Positions 47,366 to 56,733 of a stretch of DNA of 64,000 bases are shown here, in pieces. Position 1 is the first letter of the stretch. Each line of letters opens with the position of its first letter. The notes below the pieces were generated by a model. That model saw only the letters and a list, made by a program, of their open reading frames with translations, did not search any database and had not been told where the DNA came from. A program made the translations under genes and the position numbers. The DNA is from an uncultured Nostoc sp. (GTDB taxonomy: Bacteria; Cyanobacteriota; Cyanobacteriia; Cyanobacteriales; Nostocaceae). The stretch is from assembly GCF_937863485.1 (NCBI RefSeq), contig NZ_CALMFY010000103.1, forward strand, positions 62,001 through 126,000, given 5' to 3'.

Positions 47366-47900
47366 CGCAAAAAATCTCTTGAATAAGCACTATAACAGTG
47401 GTTTTACCTTACCAGAGATGTTAGTAGTTATTGTATTAATTGGTATATTAGCTACGCTGGAAATACCCAACTGGCTAGCTTTTGTGGACACTCAAAGCCT
47501 CAACACTGCCCAAAACAAAGTTCACCTTGCTATGCACCAAGCCCAAAGGCAAGCTACCAAGGAAAAATTGACTTGGCAAGCCAGCTTTCGTGAACAAAAC
47601 AGTATCGTTCAATGGGCGGTTCATCCTGCTACAGTAAACCCATCTGCTGCTAACTGGAATAACCTAGATTCCAATGTGCACTTAGATGATCAGGAAACAA
47701 CCCTACCACAATCAAATGGCATCAAGCAAATCCAATTTGATTACAGAGGTAATGTCAGTAAGCCACCGCTAGGACAGATAACATTATCCAGTAAGCATGG
47801 TGGTAAAGTTAAGCGTTGTGTGATTGTTTCTACGATTTTAGGAGGAAAGCGAATGGGCAAAGATCATGCTACAGCTAAAGACAACAAGTATTGCTATTAA
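47343..47900 (+). CDS. hpsH: Pseudopilin, HpsH position
   Basis: A 185-residue GspH/FimT-type pseudopilin: prepilin site SGFTLPEML gives Phe21 first and Glu25 at position 5, followed by a hydrophobic helix ending EIPNWLAFVD. It is similar to the pseudopilin at 43467 in its helix, its QAQRQA segment and its KRCVIVSTILGG end. It starts within the last codons of the glycosyltransferase gene, so translation is probably coupled. A pseudopilin placed among glycosyltransferase genes supports a joint synthesis and secretion machine. Confidence 0.85.
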   Translation: MHLRSLVNAKNLLNKHYNSGFTLPEMLVVIVLIGILATLEIPNWLAFVDTQSLNTAQNKVHLAMHQAQRQATKEKLTWQASFREQNSIVQWAVHPATVNPSAANWNNLDSNVHLDDQETTLPQSNGIKQIQFDYRGNVSKPPLGQITLSSKHGGKVKRCVIVSTILGGKRMGKDHATAKDNKYCY

Positions 47901-47931
47901 GATATTTTTAGTTTATTCAAATAAATATTGC

Positions 47932-48596
47932 GTGCTGAACTTTCCAGCAAACCCAAAAAAGCACCTGATTATTTTCACCCGTTATCCAGAATCAGGTAAG
48001 ACAAAAATCTGATTGATACCTGCTTTGGCATATATTAGTGCTGCCAATCTTCAACGCCAGATGACTGAATATACAATATTTCAGGTTATAAGAATTGCAA
48101 AAAGCCATTGCCATATCTGTGGAAGTGCGATTTGCAGGTGGCGATTCGCAACTCATGCAGGACTGGCTGGAGTTAGATTTGGTTTACCAGTTTCAAGGTG
48201 AAGGGGATCGACAGTTTGCGGATGGCGCGATCGCTTAGAAATGCTTTTGTATTTGAAGCAGAAAAAGTAATTATCATCGGCACAGATTGTCCTGGAGTGA
48301 ATGCCCAGATTCTAGCAACAGTGTTTGAGAAGTTACACACCTTTGACGTCATACTTAGTCCTGCGATTAATGATGGATATTACTTAATTGGTTTGCGCCA
48401 ACCCATCCCGGAGTTATTCGTTAACATCGAGTGGGGAACTGCTCAAGTATTCCAGAAAACTGTGGACATTGCCCAGAAACTCAATTTATCACATGTGAAC
48501 TTGTCGCTTTTAGCTGATGTTGACCGATCTGAGGATCTGCCGATTTGGGAACAAGCCCTTGCAGGGGAGATGAGGGTGATGAGGAAGATAAGGTAA
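47932..48596 (+). pseudogene. DUF2064 (TIGR04282-like) glycosyltransferase gene, inactivated
   Basis: From GTG 47932 the frame reads KHLIIFTRYPESGKTK, the start of the DUF2064/TIGR04282 nucleotidyl-sugar transferase family. A TGA then stands where the family has Arg (LIPAL continues in the same frame). Near 48095 the frame shifts (LQKAIAISVEVRFAGGDSQL), and near 48210-48220 it shifts again to the long open part LRMARSLRNAFVFEAEKVII, with GTDCPGVN and DGYYLIGL-like motifs. One stop and two frameshifts rule out a normal product. By position between HpsH- and HpsJ-type genes it matches hpsI of the A-K order; that equation is inference. Confidence 0.85.
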
Positions 48597-48651
48597 TAAA
48601 TGAGTCGAACTTTAGAACTGAATGGGACTTACTTAAGCAAAAGTTGCTGCC

Positions 48652-48686
48652 TAGATTCCCGACTTCTTCAAGAAGTAGGGGATCTA
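48652..48686. repeat. Hairpin repeat, GATTCCCGACTTCTT family
   Basis: Imperfect 16-bp stem with a minimal loop (TAGATTCCCGACTTCTT then AAGAAGTAGGGGATCTA, two mismatches). Same family as 5922-5954. It lies in the 338-bp spacer before hpsJ, in which nothing else was recognised. Confidence 0.7.
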
Positions 48687-48934
48687 AATCTAGCTTCAGT
48701 GAGATTCTACTCCCCAGTCCCGCATTAACTTCGTATCTTAAAACACCAGGGATTTCCTGAAGACACAGTACATAACAAATGTTACTCTGGCCTAGTTGAA
48801 AACCAAGAAGCAGATAGCCTTGACCAGTATTGAATCTGCTTTGTATTTCTACACAATAGTCACAGTCATGGGCACAATATTTAAGTAGCTTGAAATATGA
48901 AAATCAATCGTATTCACCACAAGTTTGAAGAATT

Positions 48935-49777
48935 ATGGTTAACCGTCTTGCTTCCGTGAGCACTGCTCTCACAGTTAAAGTAGTTGGAATAATCTGCATT
49001 TTGTCCTTTTTCGTTGACTTTTTGATTCTATTGTTACCTTTTCAACCTACTGATCGGGTATGGCAAATCAACTTGGCAACAGCGCTAGTTGATCGCGGAA
49101 TTGTTCCTTTAGTAGGTTTGGGGCTTCTGTTTGCTGCCTATTGGATTGATAGTGCTGATACCACAAGCGATCGCCCCCAAGGTATCGATTTAAGATTTCC
49201 CGCCCTGATCCTATCAAGTATTTTGGGGTTGATGTTCTTGCTGATTTTTCCCCTGCACCTCAATAACGTCAATCAAGCTAAGACTCAAACAATCAGCCGC
49301 ATCGCCCAAGAAGCAGATCAGGCAGAAAATCAACTGAACAATCGGTTATCGCAATTGCAAGCACAACTGAATACTGACCAAGGAAAAGCTCAACTAGAGC
49401 AACTCCGAAACCAAACCAAAGCTCAATTTAGTGAAATTCTCAAAGATGAGCAAAAATATAAGCAAGCACTTGAAAGCCCTCAAATTCCCGCAAATATAAA
49501 AGAGTTACTCAAGAAGGCTAAAACAGATCCCCAAGTACTTGACAAAGCTATCGAACAACAAACAGATCTTCAGACGCTGCGAAATCAACAATTGAGCCAA
49601 GTTCGCCAGCGCAGAGACGAAACAGAGCAACAAGCTAAAGATGCTGCTTGGAAGTCTGGACTGCGGATTGGGATTAGCAGTTTGCTGTTGTCCATTGGTT
49701 ACATTATCATCGGCTGGACAGGCTTAAGAGGTAGAGGTGCTTTACAAGGTGCTAAACCTAGAGCTACCGCCCGCTAA
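48935..49777 (+). CDS. hpsJ: HpsJ family membrane protein
   Basis: A 280-residue protein with two or three N-terminal membrane helices (VGIICILSFFVDFLILLLPF, GIVPLVGLGLLFAAYWI and ALILSSILGLMFLLIFPLHL). A long Gln/Glu/Lys-rich coiled coil follows (about 115-240), then a last helix (LRIGISSLLLSIGYIIIGW). This layout and its place in the locus match HpsJ of Nostoc punctiforme, a component of hormogonium polysaccharide production with unknown biochemical role. The coiled coil would face one side of the membrane and may organise the complex. Confidence 0.85.
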   Translation: MVNRLASVSTALTVKVVGIICILSFFVDFLILLLPFQPTDRVWQINLATALVDRGIVPLVGLGLLFAAYWIDSADTTSDRPQGIDLRFPALILSSILGLMFLLIFPLHLNNVNQAKTQTISRIAQEADQAENQLNNRLSQLQAQLNTDQGKAQLEQLRNQTKAQFSEILKDEQKYKQALESPQIPANIKELLKKAKTDPQVLDKAIEQQTDLQTLRNQQLSQVRQRRDETEQQAKDAAWKSGLRIGISSLLLSIGYIIIGWTGLRGRGALQGAKPRATAR

Positions 49778-49903
49778 TCCACTATCAGTATGGCAGTAGG
49801 ATCTATCCAATAATTGTTGACAGCCCATACTGCCATACGCCTAATAGTTAATAACAATAAAAAGGCAATTATCAATTAGTAAAATCGCTATAAAACCTGG
49901 GTA

Positions 49904-50812
49904 ATGTTCTCAATTTACATACTGACATATAACGAAGAGCTAGATATTGCTGCTTGTATCGAATCGGCGATGCTATCGGATGACATCATTGTTGTGGATT
50001 CATGCAGTAGCGATCGCACTGTGGAAATCGCTAGTTGCTATCCCATCCGCGTCATCCAACACGCTTTTGAAAGCCACGGACGCCAACGCACTTGGATGTT
50101 AGAGTCTATCCCCCCGAAGCACGAATGGGTTTACATTCTCGAAGCTGATGAGCGCATGACACCAGAGCTTTTCGCGGAATGCGAAAAGGTAAGTCAGAAT
50201 CCAGACTACATCGGTTACTACGTAGCTGAACGTGTCATGTTCATGAATCGTTGGATTCGCTACAGCACACAGTATCCCCGTTACCAAATGCGCCTCTTCC
50301 GCTACGGTAAAGTGTGGTTTACAGACTATGGTCATACTGAACGGGAAGTTTGTGAGGGTGCAACTAGCTTTTTAAAAGAAACATATCCTCATTACACTTG
50401 TAGCAAAGGCTTGAGCCGCTGGATTGAAAAACATAACCGTTATTCTACAGATGAAGCTCAAGAAACATTGTATCAACTAGAACAAGGAAAGGTGAACTGG
50501 CAAGATTTATTTTTTGGCAAATCGGAAATCGAAAAACGCCGTGCCCTAAAAGATTTGTCTTTGCGTTTACCCGCCAGACCGTTGCTACGCTTTGTATATA
50601 TGTATTTTATCTTAGGCGGATGTTTAGATGGAGGCGCTGGACTTGCTTGGTGTACATTGCAGGCATTCTACGAATACCTGATTTTGCTCAAAGTTTGGGA
50701 AATGAAGTATTTACCAAAACCTAATTTAGACGCAACAGCAATTCTGGCACAAGAGAGTACACAACAGGTGCAGTGCGCGGATTCTGAAACTACACAGGCT
50801 GATGCGGTGTAA
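49904..50812 (+). CDS. hpsK: Glycosyltransferase family 2 (WaaE-like), HpsK position
   Basis: A 302-residue family 2 enzyme of the WaaE/KdtX type: FSIYILTYNEELDIAACIES, VVDSCSSDRTVEIA and the metal site EADERMTPEL. The region FRYGKVWFTDYGHTER and a hydrophobic FVYMYFILGG segment are typical of this subgroup, which moves sugars onto lipid-linked acceptors. It ends the hps set. A MITE-like element begins 22 bases after the stop codon. The symbol follows from order; function in the pathway is inferred. Confidence 0.8.
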   Translation: MFSIYILTYNEELDIAACIESAMLSDDIIVVDSCSSDRTVEIASCYPIRVIQHAFESHGRQRTWMLESIPPKHEWVYILEADERMTPELFAECEKVSQNPDYIGYYVAERVMFMNRWIRYSTQYPRYQMRLFRYGKVWFTDYGHTEREVCEGATSFLKETYPHYTCSKGLSRWIEKHNRYSTDEAQETLYQLEQGKVNWQDLFFGKSEIEKRRALKDLSLRLPARPLLRFVYMYFILGGCLDGGAGLAWCTLQAFYEYLILLKVWEMKYLPKPNLDATAILAQESTQQVQCADSETTQADAV

Positions 50813-50834
50813 AGAGGACTGGAGATTACAAGGC

Positions 50835-51045
50835 AGGACTTACGCACTAAAAACCTGAAACCTAGATCCCTCATAACCCACGCCACTTGACGCCAGTCCG
50901 CTCAAGTCGAGCCAACCGCTTGCGGCAGTTCCCCCGCTAAAGGACTGGCGTGGGTGACCCGCCCACGCAGCTGGCTCCCAAAAAAGGGAAACCTTAAGAG
51001 CTAACTTTTATAAGGGGGTTGGGGGATCTGCTCTGCGTAAGTCTT
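50835..51045. mobile_element. MITE-like element, AGGACTTACGCA family, copy 3
   Basis: Bounded by AGGACTTACGCA (50835-50846) and the complement of AAGACTTACGCA (51034-51045). Inside are an inner CGCCAGTCC/GGACTGGCG inverted pair and a 31-base block (50879-50909) that recurs, inverted and exact, at 53404-53434. It is non-coding. The rest of the spacer 50813-51568 has a perfect palindrome at 51126-51155 and otherwise nothing recognised. Confidence 0.6.
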
Positions 51046-51125
51046 AGAAGGATTACGCACTGCAATTTAAAGCAGCGATCGCCTACGGTAAGCGCGGACG
51101 CGATCGCAAAATCAGAATTTACAAG

Positions 51126-51155
51126 TAGGGGCGCACAGCTAGCTGTGCGCCCCTA
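51126..51155. repeat. Perfect 30-bp palindrome without spacer
   Basis: TAGGGGCGCACAGCT is followed immediately by its exact complement. With no loop it can form a cruciform or bind a dimer. It belongs to the dispersed GGGGCGCAC-type hairpins common in Nostoc spacers. Confidence 0.9.
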
Positions 51156-51568
51156 TCGCGTGTTCCAGCTAAACGAGAACCACCATAATAAATTAATATC
51201 TTTAACAGAATATTTTCATAAAAGCCATTCCGGCTCAAATGTGAGTGACTGACCAGATACAATAATTCCTCAGTTTACCTGGTGATCCTTTCACAATCAT
51301 GAGCAGCTTTTGATTGAGCGCGGTAGATTAGTAATACTTAAGGACTTGCAACAATCATTTACAAGTCTTACAAACAAAAGTAACATTCTCTGAGAATAAC
51401 CAGTCGCCATCGGATTGGTTGATGTCTATGTGTATGCTTGTAGGAAAATAGCTGATTTCCACAAGTATGTGTTTTGGCGGCAGCAGCCAAGCTGCTAGCG
51501 TTTTGGACAGTTACTTGCGGCAGAAGCTGCTTCAAGTAAAGCCTTTGCTATTTGACTAATATCCTGGT

Positions 51569-52334
51569 ATGGATACCAATAAAAAAAGTTCCTCTAGCTT
51601 AAAACAGGAGAATCGGGGCTTGGTAATCGATCGCCTAAAACAGGACTTAAAAAACGACCTGATTACTGGTTTGTTGGTAGTAATTCCGTTAGCAACCACT
51701 ATCTGGCTGACAATTACCATTGCTACTTAGGTAATCAACTTCCTCACCCAAATTCCCAAACAGCTGAATCCCTTTGATGGCTTAAACTTAATTTTAGTAA
51801 TTTTACTGAATTTATTAGTAGGATTAGCTGTACCCCTACTGAGTATCTTATTGATGGGCTTGATGGCTCGCAATATTGCTGGGCGGTAGGTTGCTAGATT
51901 TTGGTGAGCGGTTATTACAGGCAATTCCTTTAGCGGGACAGGTATATAAAACCCTGAAGCAGCTTTTAGAAACAATAGTCAAAGATTCCAATGGCAAGTT
52001 TCGCCGGGTAATTTTGGTAGAGTATCCCCGCCGAGGAATTTGGGCGATCGCCTTTGTTACTGGTGCAATCAGCAGTGATATCCAAGCCCAGATGTCTCGC
52101 CCCGTGCTAAGTGTTTTTATCCCCACCACCCCGAATCCGACTACCGGATGGTACGCACTCGTTCCTGAAGACGAGGTGGTGAACCTCTCCATGTCGATTG
52201 AAGACGCCTTTAAAATAGTTGTATTAGGTGGCATTGTCGCCCCCAATACGTCCTTGGTTTTCCCCAAAGGGTCCACACTGGAAGTCAAACACAACCAAAT
52301 CAAGCAGCAGGTTATTCCCGTTGAAGAAACTTAA
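51569..52334 (+). pseudogene. DUF502 membrane protein gene with two lesions
   Basis: From ATG 51569 the frame reads a typical DUF502 start (LKNDLITGLLVVIPLATTIWLTITIAT). It meets TAG at 51728-51730, where the family has Trp. The same frame continues through the second membrane helix (INFLTQIPKQLNPFDGLNL and onward) to ARNIAGR. There TAG at 51887-51889 reflects one extra base: dropping A51888 restores Trp and joins the frame to LDFGERLLQAIPLAGQVYKTLKQ, which is open to 52334. The rest (VEYPRRGIWAIAFVTG, SVFIPTTPNPTTGW, MSIEDAFKIVVLGG) is well conserved. It lies just before nusB and ftsY. Function of the family is unknown. Sequencing error is possible because the remaining sequence is so well kept. 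Confidence 0.88.
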
Positions 52335-52456
52335 AATCAATCTGGCAAAGTCACAAGCAAATGCGTAATGTTGTTGTTGGACTGTGCCAAAATTGATAGG
52401 CTTGTAAGTTTGTCCTGCCTAGTTCATCAGTTCTCGCACAATCACCTCTCATTTTT

Positions 52457-53098
52457 ATGCAACCTCGTAAACCCCAGCAAATTGCTCGTGAATTAGCGCT
52501 TTTAAGCCTTAGCCAATTGCCAGTTAACCCAAAGAAATTAGATAAATTGGCAGACGATCAACTAGTATCCAAGTTGGTGCTAGGAGCAGTACGCACCCTG
52601 ACCTCAGAAGTGCAAGATACCCTTGATAATGCCGCAGGTGAACTACAACGCAGTAACGATCGCATCTTAAGTAGCCAAACTCGGGCCTCCGACCTCAATA
52701 GTGCTAGAACAATGCTTCAAGAGGCGATCGCCTGCACCCAGACAGCAATCAATCAGTTGGGTACAGCAGTTGATTTCCCAGAATTGATTCAGTTAGCTAA
52801 TCAGGATAAGGGAGTCCGGAATTACGCTAAAGAGCTTGTGATTACCGTCAACGAAAATCGACACATTATAGATGAACTCCTTTCTAGTGCCTTAGTAGAT
52901 TGGCAAGTAACTCGCCTCGCCCAAATCGACCGCGATATCCTACAAATCGCTGTGGCAGAAATGAAGTTCTTAGGAGTTGCAGATAGTATTGCCATCAACG
53001 AAGCTGTGGAGCTAGCCAAACGCTACAGTGGAGACGACGGTCATCGGTTTATTAACGGTGTTTTGCGCCGAGTCACTGAGCAGAAAAAAACAGCATAG
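52457..53098 (+). CDS. nusB: Transcription antitermination factor NusB
   Basis: A 213-residue all-helical protein. It starts [20 protein letters not shown], the NusB start in cyanobacteria, and the C-terminal half carries the family core: [41 protein letters not shown] and [14 protein letters not shown]. With NusE (S10) it binds boxA RNA to promote antitermination of ribosomal RNA transcription. It is longer than the E. coli protein (139) because of an extended middle part, as in other cyanobacteria. ftsY follows in the same direction after a repeat-filled 500-bp spacer. Confidence 0.93.
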   Translation: MQPRKPQQIARELALLSLSQLPVNPKKLDKLADDQLVSKLVLGAVRTLTSEVQDTLDNAAGELQRSNDRILSSQTRASDLNSARTMLQEAIACTQTAINQLGTAVDFPELIQLANQDKGVRNYAKELVITVNENRHIIDELLSSALVDWQVTRLAQIDRDILQIAVAEMKFLGVADSIAINEAVELAKRYSGDDGHRFINGVLRRVTEQKKTA

Positions 53099-53173
53099 TA
53101 CCGCTACGTAATTCGTAATTCCTATACTGCCATAGAGAAAAGTCTGTAGCCGCAGAAGCGGCTTTTTCCGAGA

Positions 53174-53434
53174 TTCTCCCTACAGCCCTTCTCAAGACAG
53201 GAGACGCTCTTGCGTTCGGGCATCCTAGGGCAGGCGCTAGCCTCTGGCAATGTGAGAAGGGGAGCCACTGCGGTCTTATCCCTTTGGGAGAAGGGGAGAC
53301 GATGCCGCGCATAGCGCAGCGGTAGCGAGCCTGCGAACGCAAGAGCGTCTCGTAGAGAGCGTCTGGGGGTTTCCCCGAGGAGGAACTGCCGTGCATGGTA
53401 TCCCGACTTGAGCGGACTGGCGTCAAGTGGCGTG
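53174..53434. repeat. Compound repeat region between nusB and ftsY
   Basis: 53174-53262 is the second copy of the CTCCCTACAGCCCTT family. GAGACGCTCTTGCGTTCG at 53201-53218 has a perfect inverted partner at 53334-53351, giving a large foldback. 53404-53434 is an exact inverted copy of 31 bases from the element at 50879-50909. No gene is present in 53099-53596. Confidence 0.85.
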
Positions 53435-53596
53435 AGACACTGCACGAACGGAAGGAACCCTCTGTTAGTACCGATTCTCCTCAAACTGGCGTTGAAAGGT
53501 GAGGATAACCCAGAAGTTTTCACCCCAAGAAAAAGTGCAAAGTTAAATTAAACTCATAACTTATAACTTATAACTCATATAACTAATACTGCTGCA

Positions 53597-55249
53597 ATGG
53601 TTTTTAATTGGTTCCGTCGTCAATATAACGATTCCTCTAACACTCCCTCTGATCAGAAACAGGAAGAAACTCCTGCTGTACAAGAACCCCAACCAGAGCC
53701 AGCCGAAACGTCAACACCAACTGCTGAAACTGCACCAGACACAACGGCAGATTTGTTGGCGTTTGCTAAAGCTGCCTACAAAAATATTCAGCAAAAACAA
53801 CAAGCTGAGGTAGTAGAAACCTCACCTGATTCAGCACAACCTGAAACCGCAGAAACGGCAATTGCGGAAATCACTGAACCAGAAGCAACTGAGGAACGTG
53901 TTAGTACAACTGTAGAAACTCCACAGCCAGAAGTTATCCAAGCAGCTACTGAGGAAGAAAGTACAGAAGATTCCTCAGTAGCAGCAATTCCTGAAGAGCC
54001 AGATGTCAAAAGCCCAGAAATAAAGGCAAGTGAAGTTGAACCAACGCCCATCGAACCACTAGCTACGCCAGAGGCAACACAGCCAACAGCACCAGCCACC
54101 TTATCCTTCTTAGAACGGGCGGCGGCAGAACGGCAAGCCAAGCTGGAACAACTAATAGCCACCGCCATTGAAATACCAGAACCGGAGGTAGTACAGCCAG
54201 TAGCTGCAACCTCAGAGACAGGAGAGGAAATTCCTGGACTGGTATTTGATGATGGGTTTGTCTGGTCAGCGAAAGTCCTAGCAGCTCAAGGTAGAAGTCC
54301 AGAAGAGGTTTCTATTGAAGAAATTACCTGGCTAAAAAAGCTTCGGCAAGGCTTAGACAAAACTCGTCGTAGCATCCTCAACCAACTAAAGGCGATCGTT
54401 GGTCAAGGGCCGCTAAACCTTGCTGCTGTGACAGAAATTGAGGCATTGCTCCTGCAAGCTGATGTGGGTGTAGAGGCGACAGACTTTATTATCAATGCCC
54501 TACAGAAAAAACTTCGAGAAGAAGTCACTGCACCTGAAGAAGCGATCGCTTACCTAAAAAAAATTCTCCGGGATATGCTGGATGCACCGAGCAAAACATC
54601 TCAGAAAACTACCTTTACCATAGAAAAAGAAACCTTAAATATTTGGTTAATCACTGGGGTGAATGGTGCCGGTAAAACCACTACCATCGGCAAAATTGCC
54701 CACCTGGGACAAAAATCTGGTTATAAATGCTTGATTGGGGCAGCAGACACCTTCCGCGCCGCCGCCGTGGAACAGGTCAAGGTTTGGGGTAGTAGAAGTG
54801 GTGTAGAAGTAATTGCTAATCCTGGGAAAAATACAGATCCGGCAGCAGTTGTATTTGATGCGATCGCTGCCGCCCAAGCGCGTCAAACAGAATTACTTTT
54901 GGTAGATACAGCTGGGCGATTGCAAAACAAGAAAAATTTAATGGACGAACTCAGCAAAATCCGGCGAATTATCGACAAAAAAGCCCCAAATGCCAAAGTA
55001 GAATCTCTATTGGTTTTAGATGCCACTTTAGGTCAAAATGGACTGCGGCAAGCCGAAGTTTTCTCCCAAGCTGCCCAATTAAGTGGCGTTGTCTTAACCA
55101 AACTGGACGGCACCGCCAAAGGCGGTGTTGCCCTTGCCGTTGTGCAGCAGCTAGGTTTACCCATTCGCTTTATTGGTGCTGGCGAAGGAATTGAAGACCT
55201 GCGCCCCTTTTCTAGCTATGAGTTTGTCGAAGCTCTCTTGAGTGGCTAG
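53597..55249 (+). CDS. ftsY: Signal recognition particle receptor FtsY
   Basis: The 550 residues split into a long acidic A region (about 1-215, rich in Glu, Thr, Pro and Ala) and a conserved NG GTPase. The N domain (about 235-325) contains LRQGLDKTRRSILNQLKAIV. The G domain has GVNGAGKTTTIGKIAHLG (G1), DTFRAAAVEQ, LLVDTAGRLQ (G3), TKLDGTAKGG (G4) and GAGEGIEDLRPF at the end. FtsY docks ribosome-nascent chain complexes, brought by SRP, at the membrane. The acidic extension is of a length usual for cyanobacteria and is expected to help membrane contact. Confidence 0.96.
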   Translation: MVFNWFRRQYNDSSNTPSDQKQEETPAVQEPQPEPAETSTPTAETAPDTTADLLAFAKAAYKNIQQKQQAEVVETSPDSAQPETAETAIAEITEPEATEERVSTTVETPQPEVIQAATEEESTEDSSVAAIPEEPDVKSPEIKASEVEPTPIEPLATPEATQPTAPATLSFLERAAAERQAKLEQLIATAIEIPEPEVVQPVAATSETGEEIPGLVFDDGFVWSAKVLAAQGRSPEEVSIEEITWLKKLRQGLDKTRRSILNQLKAIVGQGPLNLAAVTEIEALLLQADVGVEATDFIINALQKKLREEVTAPEEAIAYLKKILRDMLDAPSKTSQKTTFTIEKETLNIWLITGVNGAGKTTTIGKIAHLGQKSGYKCLIGAADTFRAAAVEQVKVWGSRSGVEVIANPGKNTDPAAVVFDAIAAAQARQTELLLVDTAGRLQNKKNLMDELSKIRRIIDKKAPNAKVESLLVLDATLGQNGLRQAEVFSQAAQLSGVVLTKLDGTAKGGVALAVVQQLGLPIRFIGAGEGIEDLRPFSSYEFVEALLSG

Positions 55250-55418
55250 TTGAAAAATTTATAGTTAAAAATTTTTCTTGACAAACTGATAAATTTAGGG
55301 ATGACTAATCTGGTATTATCACTCGAACTAATTAGAAACAAAATACTGGAAACAGCTCAAGTCCTAAAATCATGAGTTTGCCACAATAGATGGGTGAGTT
55401 TTGCTAAAATTTCAAGCT

Positions 55419-55471
55419 AATGCCCTTTTTTCACGCCCTGAATGGGCTTTTTAAAGGTAGCAGCGGGCATT
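55419..55471 (+). terminator. Candidate ftsY terminator
   Basis: GCCC-TGAAT-GGGC followed by TTTTT sits within a larger inverted pair AATGCCC (55419-55425) and GGGCATT (55465-55471). The inner stem is short, so strength is doubtful. It lies about 185 bases after the ftsY stop codon. Confidence 0.4.
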
Positions 55472-55559
55472 TATTTGCAACACATAAAAGCCCGTAAACT
55501 CGCATCTTGCAGCAATTTAAAGGGCAGTCGAGACGCTTACCCCCCATAAATATAACTAT

Positions 55560-55850
55560 TGTGGGATGGACAGCAGTCTGAGCTATGAGTAGTGCGTTGG
55601 GGAGCCAGCGCGGGTGAGTCCAGCACTGAGGGAGGGTGTTATCCTCCGCAAGTGACTGGTATTAGCTATGGCGATTTAAAGCAACCGCGTTAGCGAGTCG
55701 AAAGAGGTGCATGCTGCACGTAACTTACTTAAGAGTAGGAGTACGAGTGTCAGTTGTTTGCCCAGCGCTGACCTCAGGAAAAGGACGGCTTCCGACCATC
55801 AGAACTTCGGAGAATCGTCCACTGTGGACTCAAAAAGCAAATTGGTGTAA
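55560..55850 (+). ncRNA. Structured RNA candidate, possibly HEARO / IscB omega-RNA type
   Basis: In a gap without genes, 230 bases fold into a chain of clear stems: GCGTTGG/CCAGCGC (55594-55611); CCAG-ACT-GGAGG paired with CCTCC-AGT-CTGG (55620-55659); GTGCA/TGCAC (55707-55719); CGTA-TACT/AGTA-TACG (55719-55745); GTCAG/CTGAC (55749-55772); GGACG-TCCGA/TCGGA-CGTCC (55783-55820). GAGTCGAAAGAGGTGC and ACGTAAC lie between stems. Size, many stems and such linker words resemble, from memory, HEARO RNAs, the omega RNAs that guide IscB nucleases and occur alone in cyanobacteria. No iscB gene is next to it. The ends are approximate; another structured RNA class is possible. Confidence 0.45.
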
Positions 55851-56733
55851 GTAAGCTGGTTCAACACTCCCAGGTGCATTCTCAGATATTATTTGCAAAA
55901 GTATCACAAATATTTTTTGTAGTAAATCGAGAGGTTTGAACTCTGATAGTTAAATGACAACACTCTTTCTGGTTTTTGACTTAAAGTTCTTGGAGGAGAT
56001 TTTTCTAGATTTAGTGTCATCTCTTGTATTGATATCTTACACTTACCAAATGACTCCCACCTAAAATCAATTACAGGTTAATGCTTTAAGTCTGTTATCA
56101 CTGGCTCGAAAGATTAAGTTATCTCACTTTTATTCCGTTTCATTGGGTTTAATTTTTGTATATTGAGCAAGTCAAAATTTACAAAACGAGAAATTTAAAA
56201 TGAAAAAGCTCAATATTGGCGATTATTCCGGCAATTATGGGATACAAATTAAGTATTTGAAGACTTATTTACATATTCTCAGGTTTGGGAATGAATGTAA
56301 GTCTGTTTTTTCCCAAACCAAGCTCGATTTTAGCGCTGATAGAGGTTTTCACGAAAAAGACTTCTAGTCTCCTAGTTGTCTCTGCCCAAATAGTGACTCT
56401 GAAAACGTTATAAATTATTCTTGGAATAAAGTATTTTTATTACTTTAGAGATATGCTTTGGGAATTAAGTTATGAAAAAATGAAAAACTTTCTTAATTAT
56501 CACCGAAACTAGTAATTTTTACGGGTTGGGTTTTGACTAAAAATACATGATTTTAAATTACTAATTTTCCGTCAAAAATATAATAAGCAAATAAAATACT
56601 CATAAAAGTTGCTTGTTACGTCTTTATACTCTTGCTAAAGTGACAAGTCTTGTCTAAATATGGTTTAGCAATGCCAAAGCCAAAAGATTTATAAGTAATC
56701 TAAAATCTGCCAATATAAAGTGCAATAGTACCT
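55851..56733. other. A/T-rich spacer before the phosphatase gene
   Basis: Nearly 900 bases after the structured element show no reading frame, tRNA or repeat family that could be recognised. Together with the preceding part, the ftsY to phosphatase gap is 1484 bases, the longest gene-free stretch of the window. A long 5' leader of the phosphatase gene is possible. Confidence 0.4.

Noticed and set aside
50848..51252. Short frames in the spacer after the last glycosyltransferase gene
   Set aside because: They cross a MITE and a 30-bp palindrome and show no protein features.
53073..53523. Leftward frames of 117 and 133 codons between nusB and ftsY
   Set aside because: They consist of dispersed repeats shared with other spacers, so the openness is due to repeat composition.
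55250..56733. RNase P RNA, tmRNA, 4.5S RNA or a group II intron in the long gap
   Set aside because: Their conserved cores (such as GAGGAAAGTCC for RNase P, or intron domain V) are not seen.
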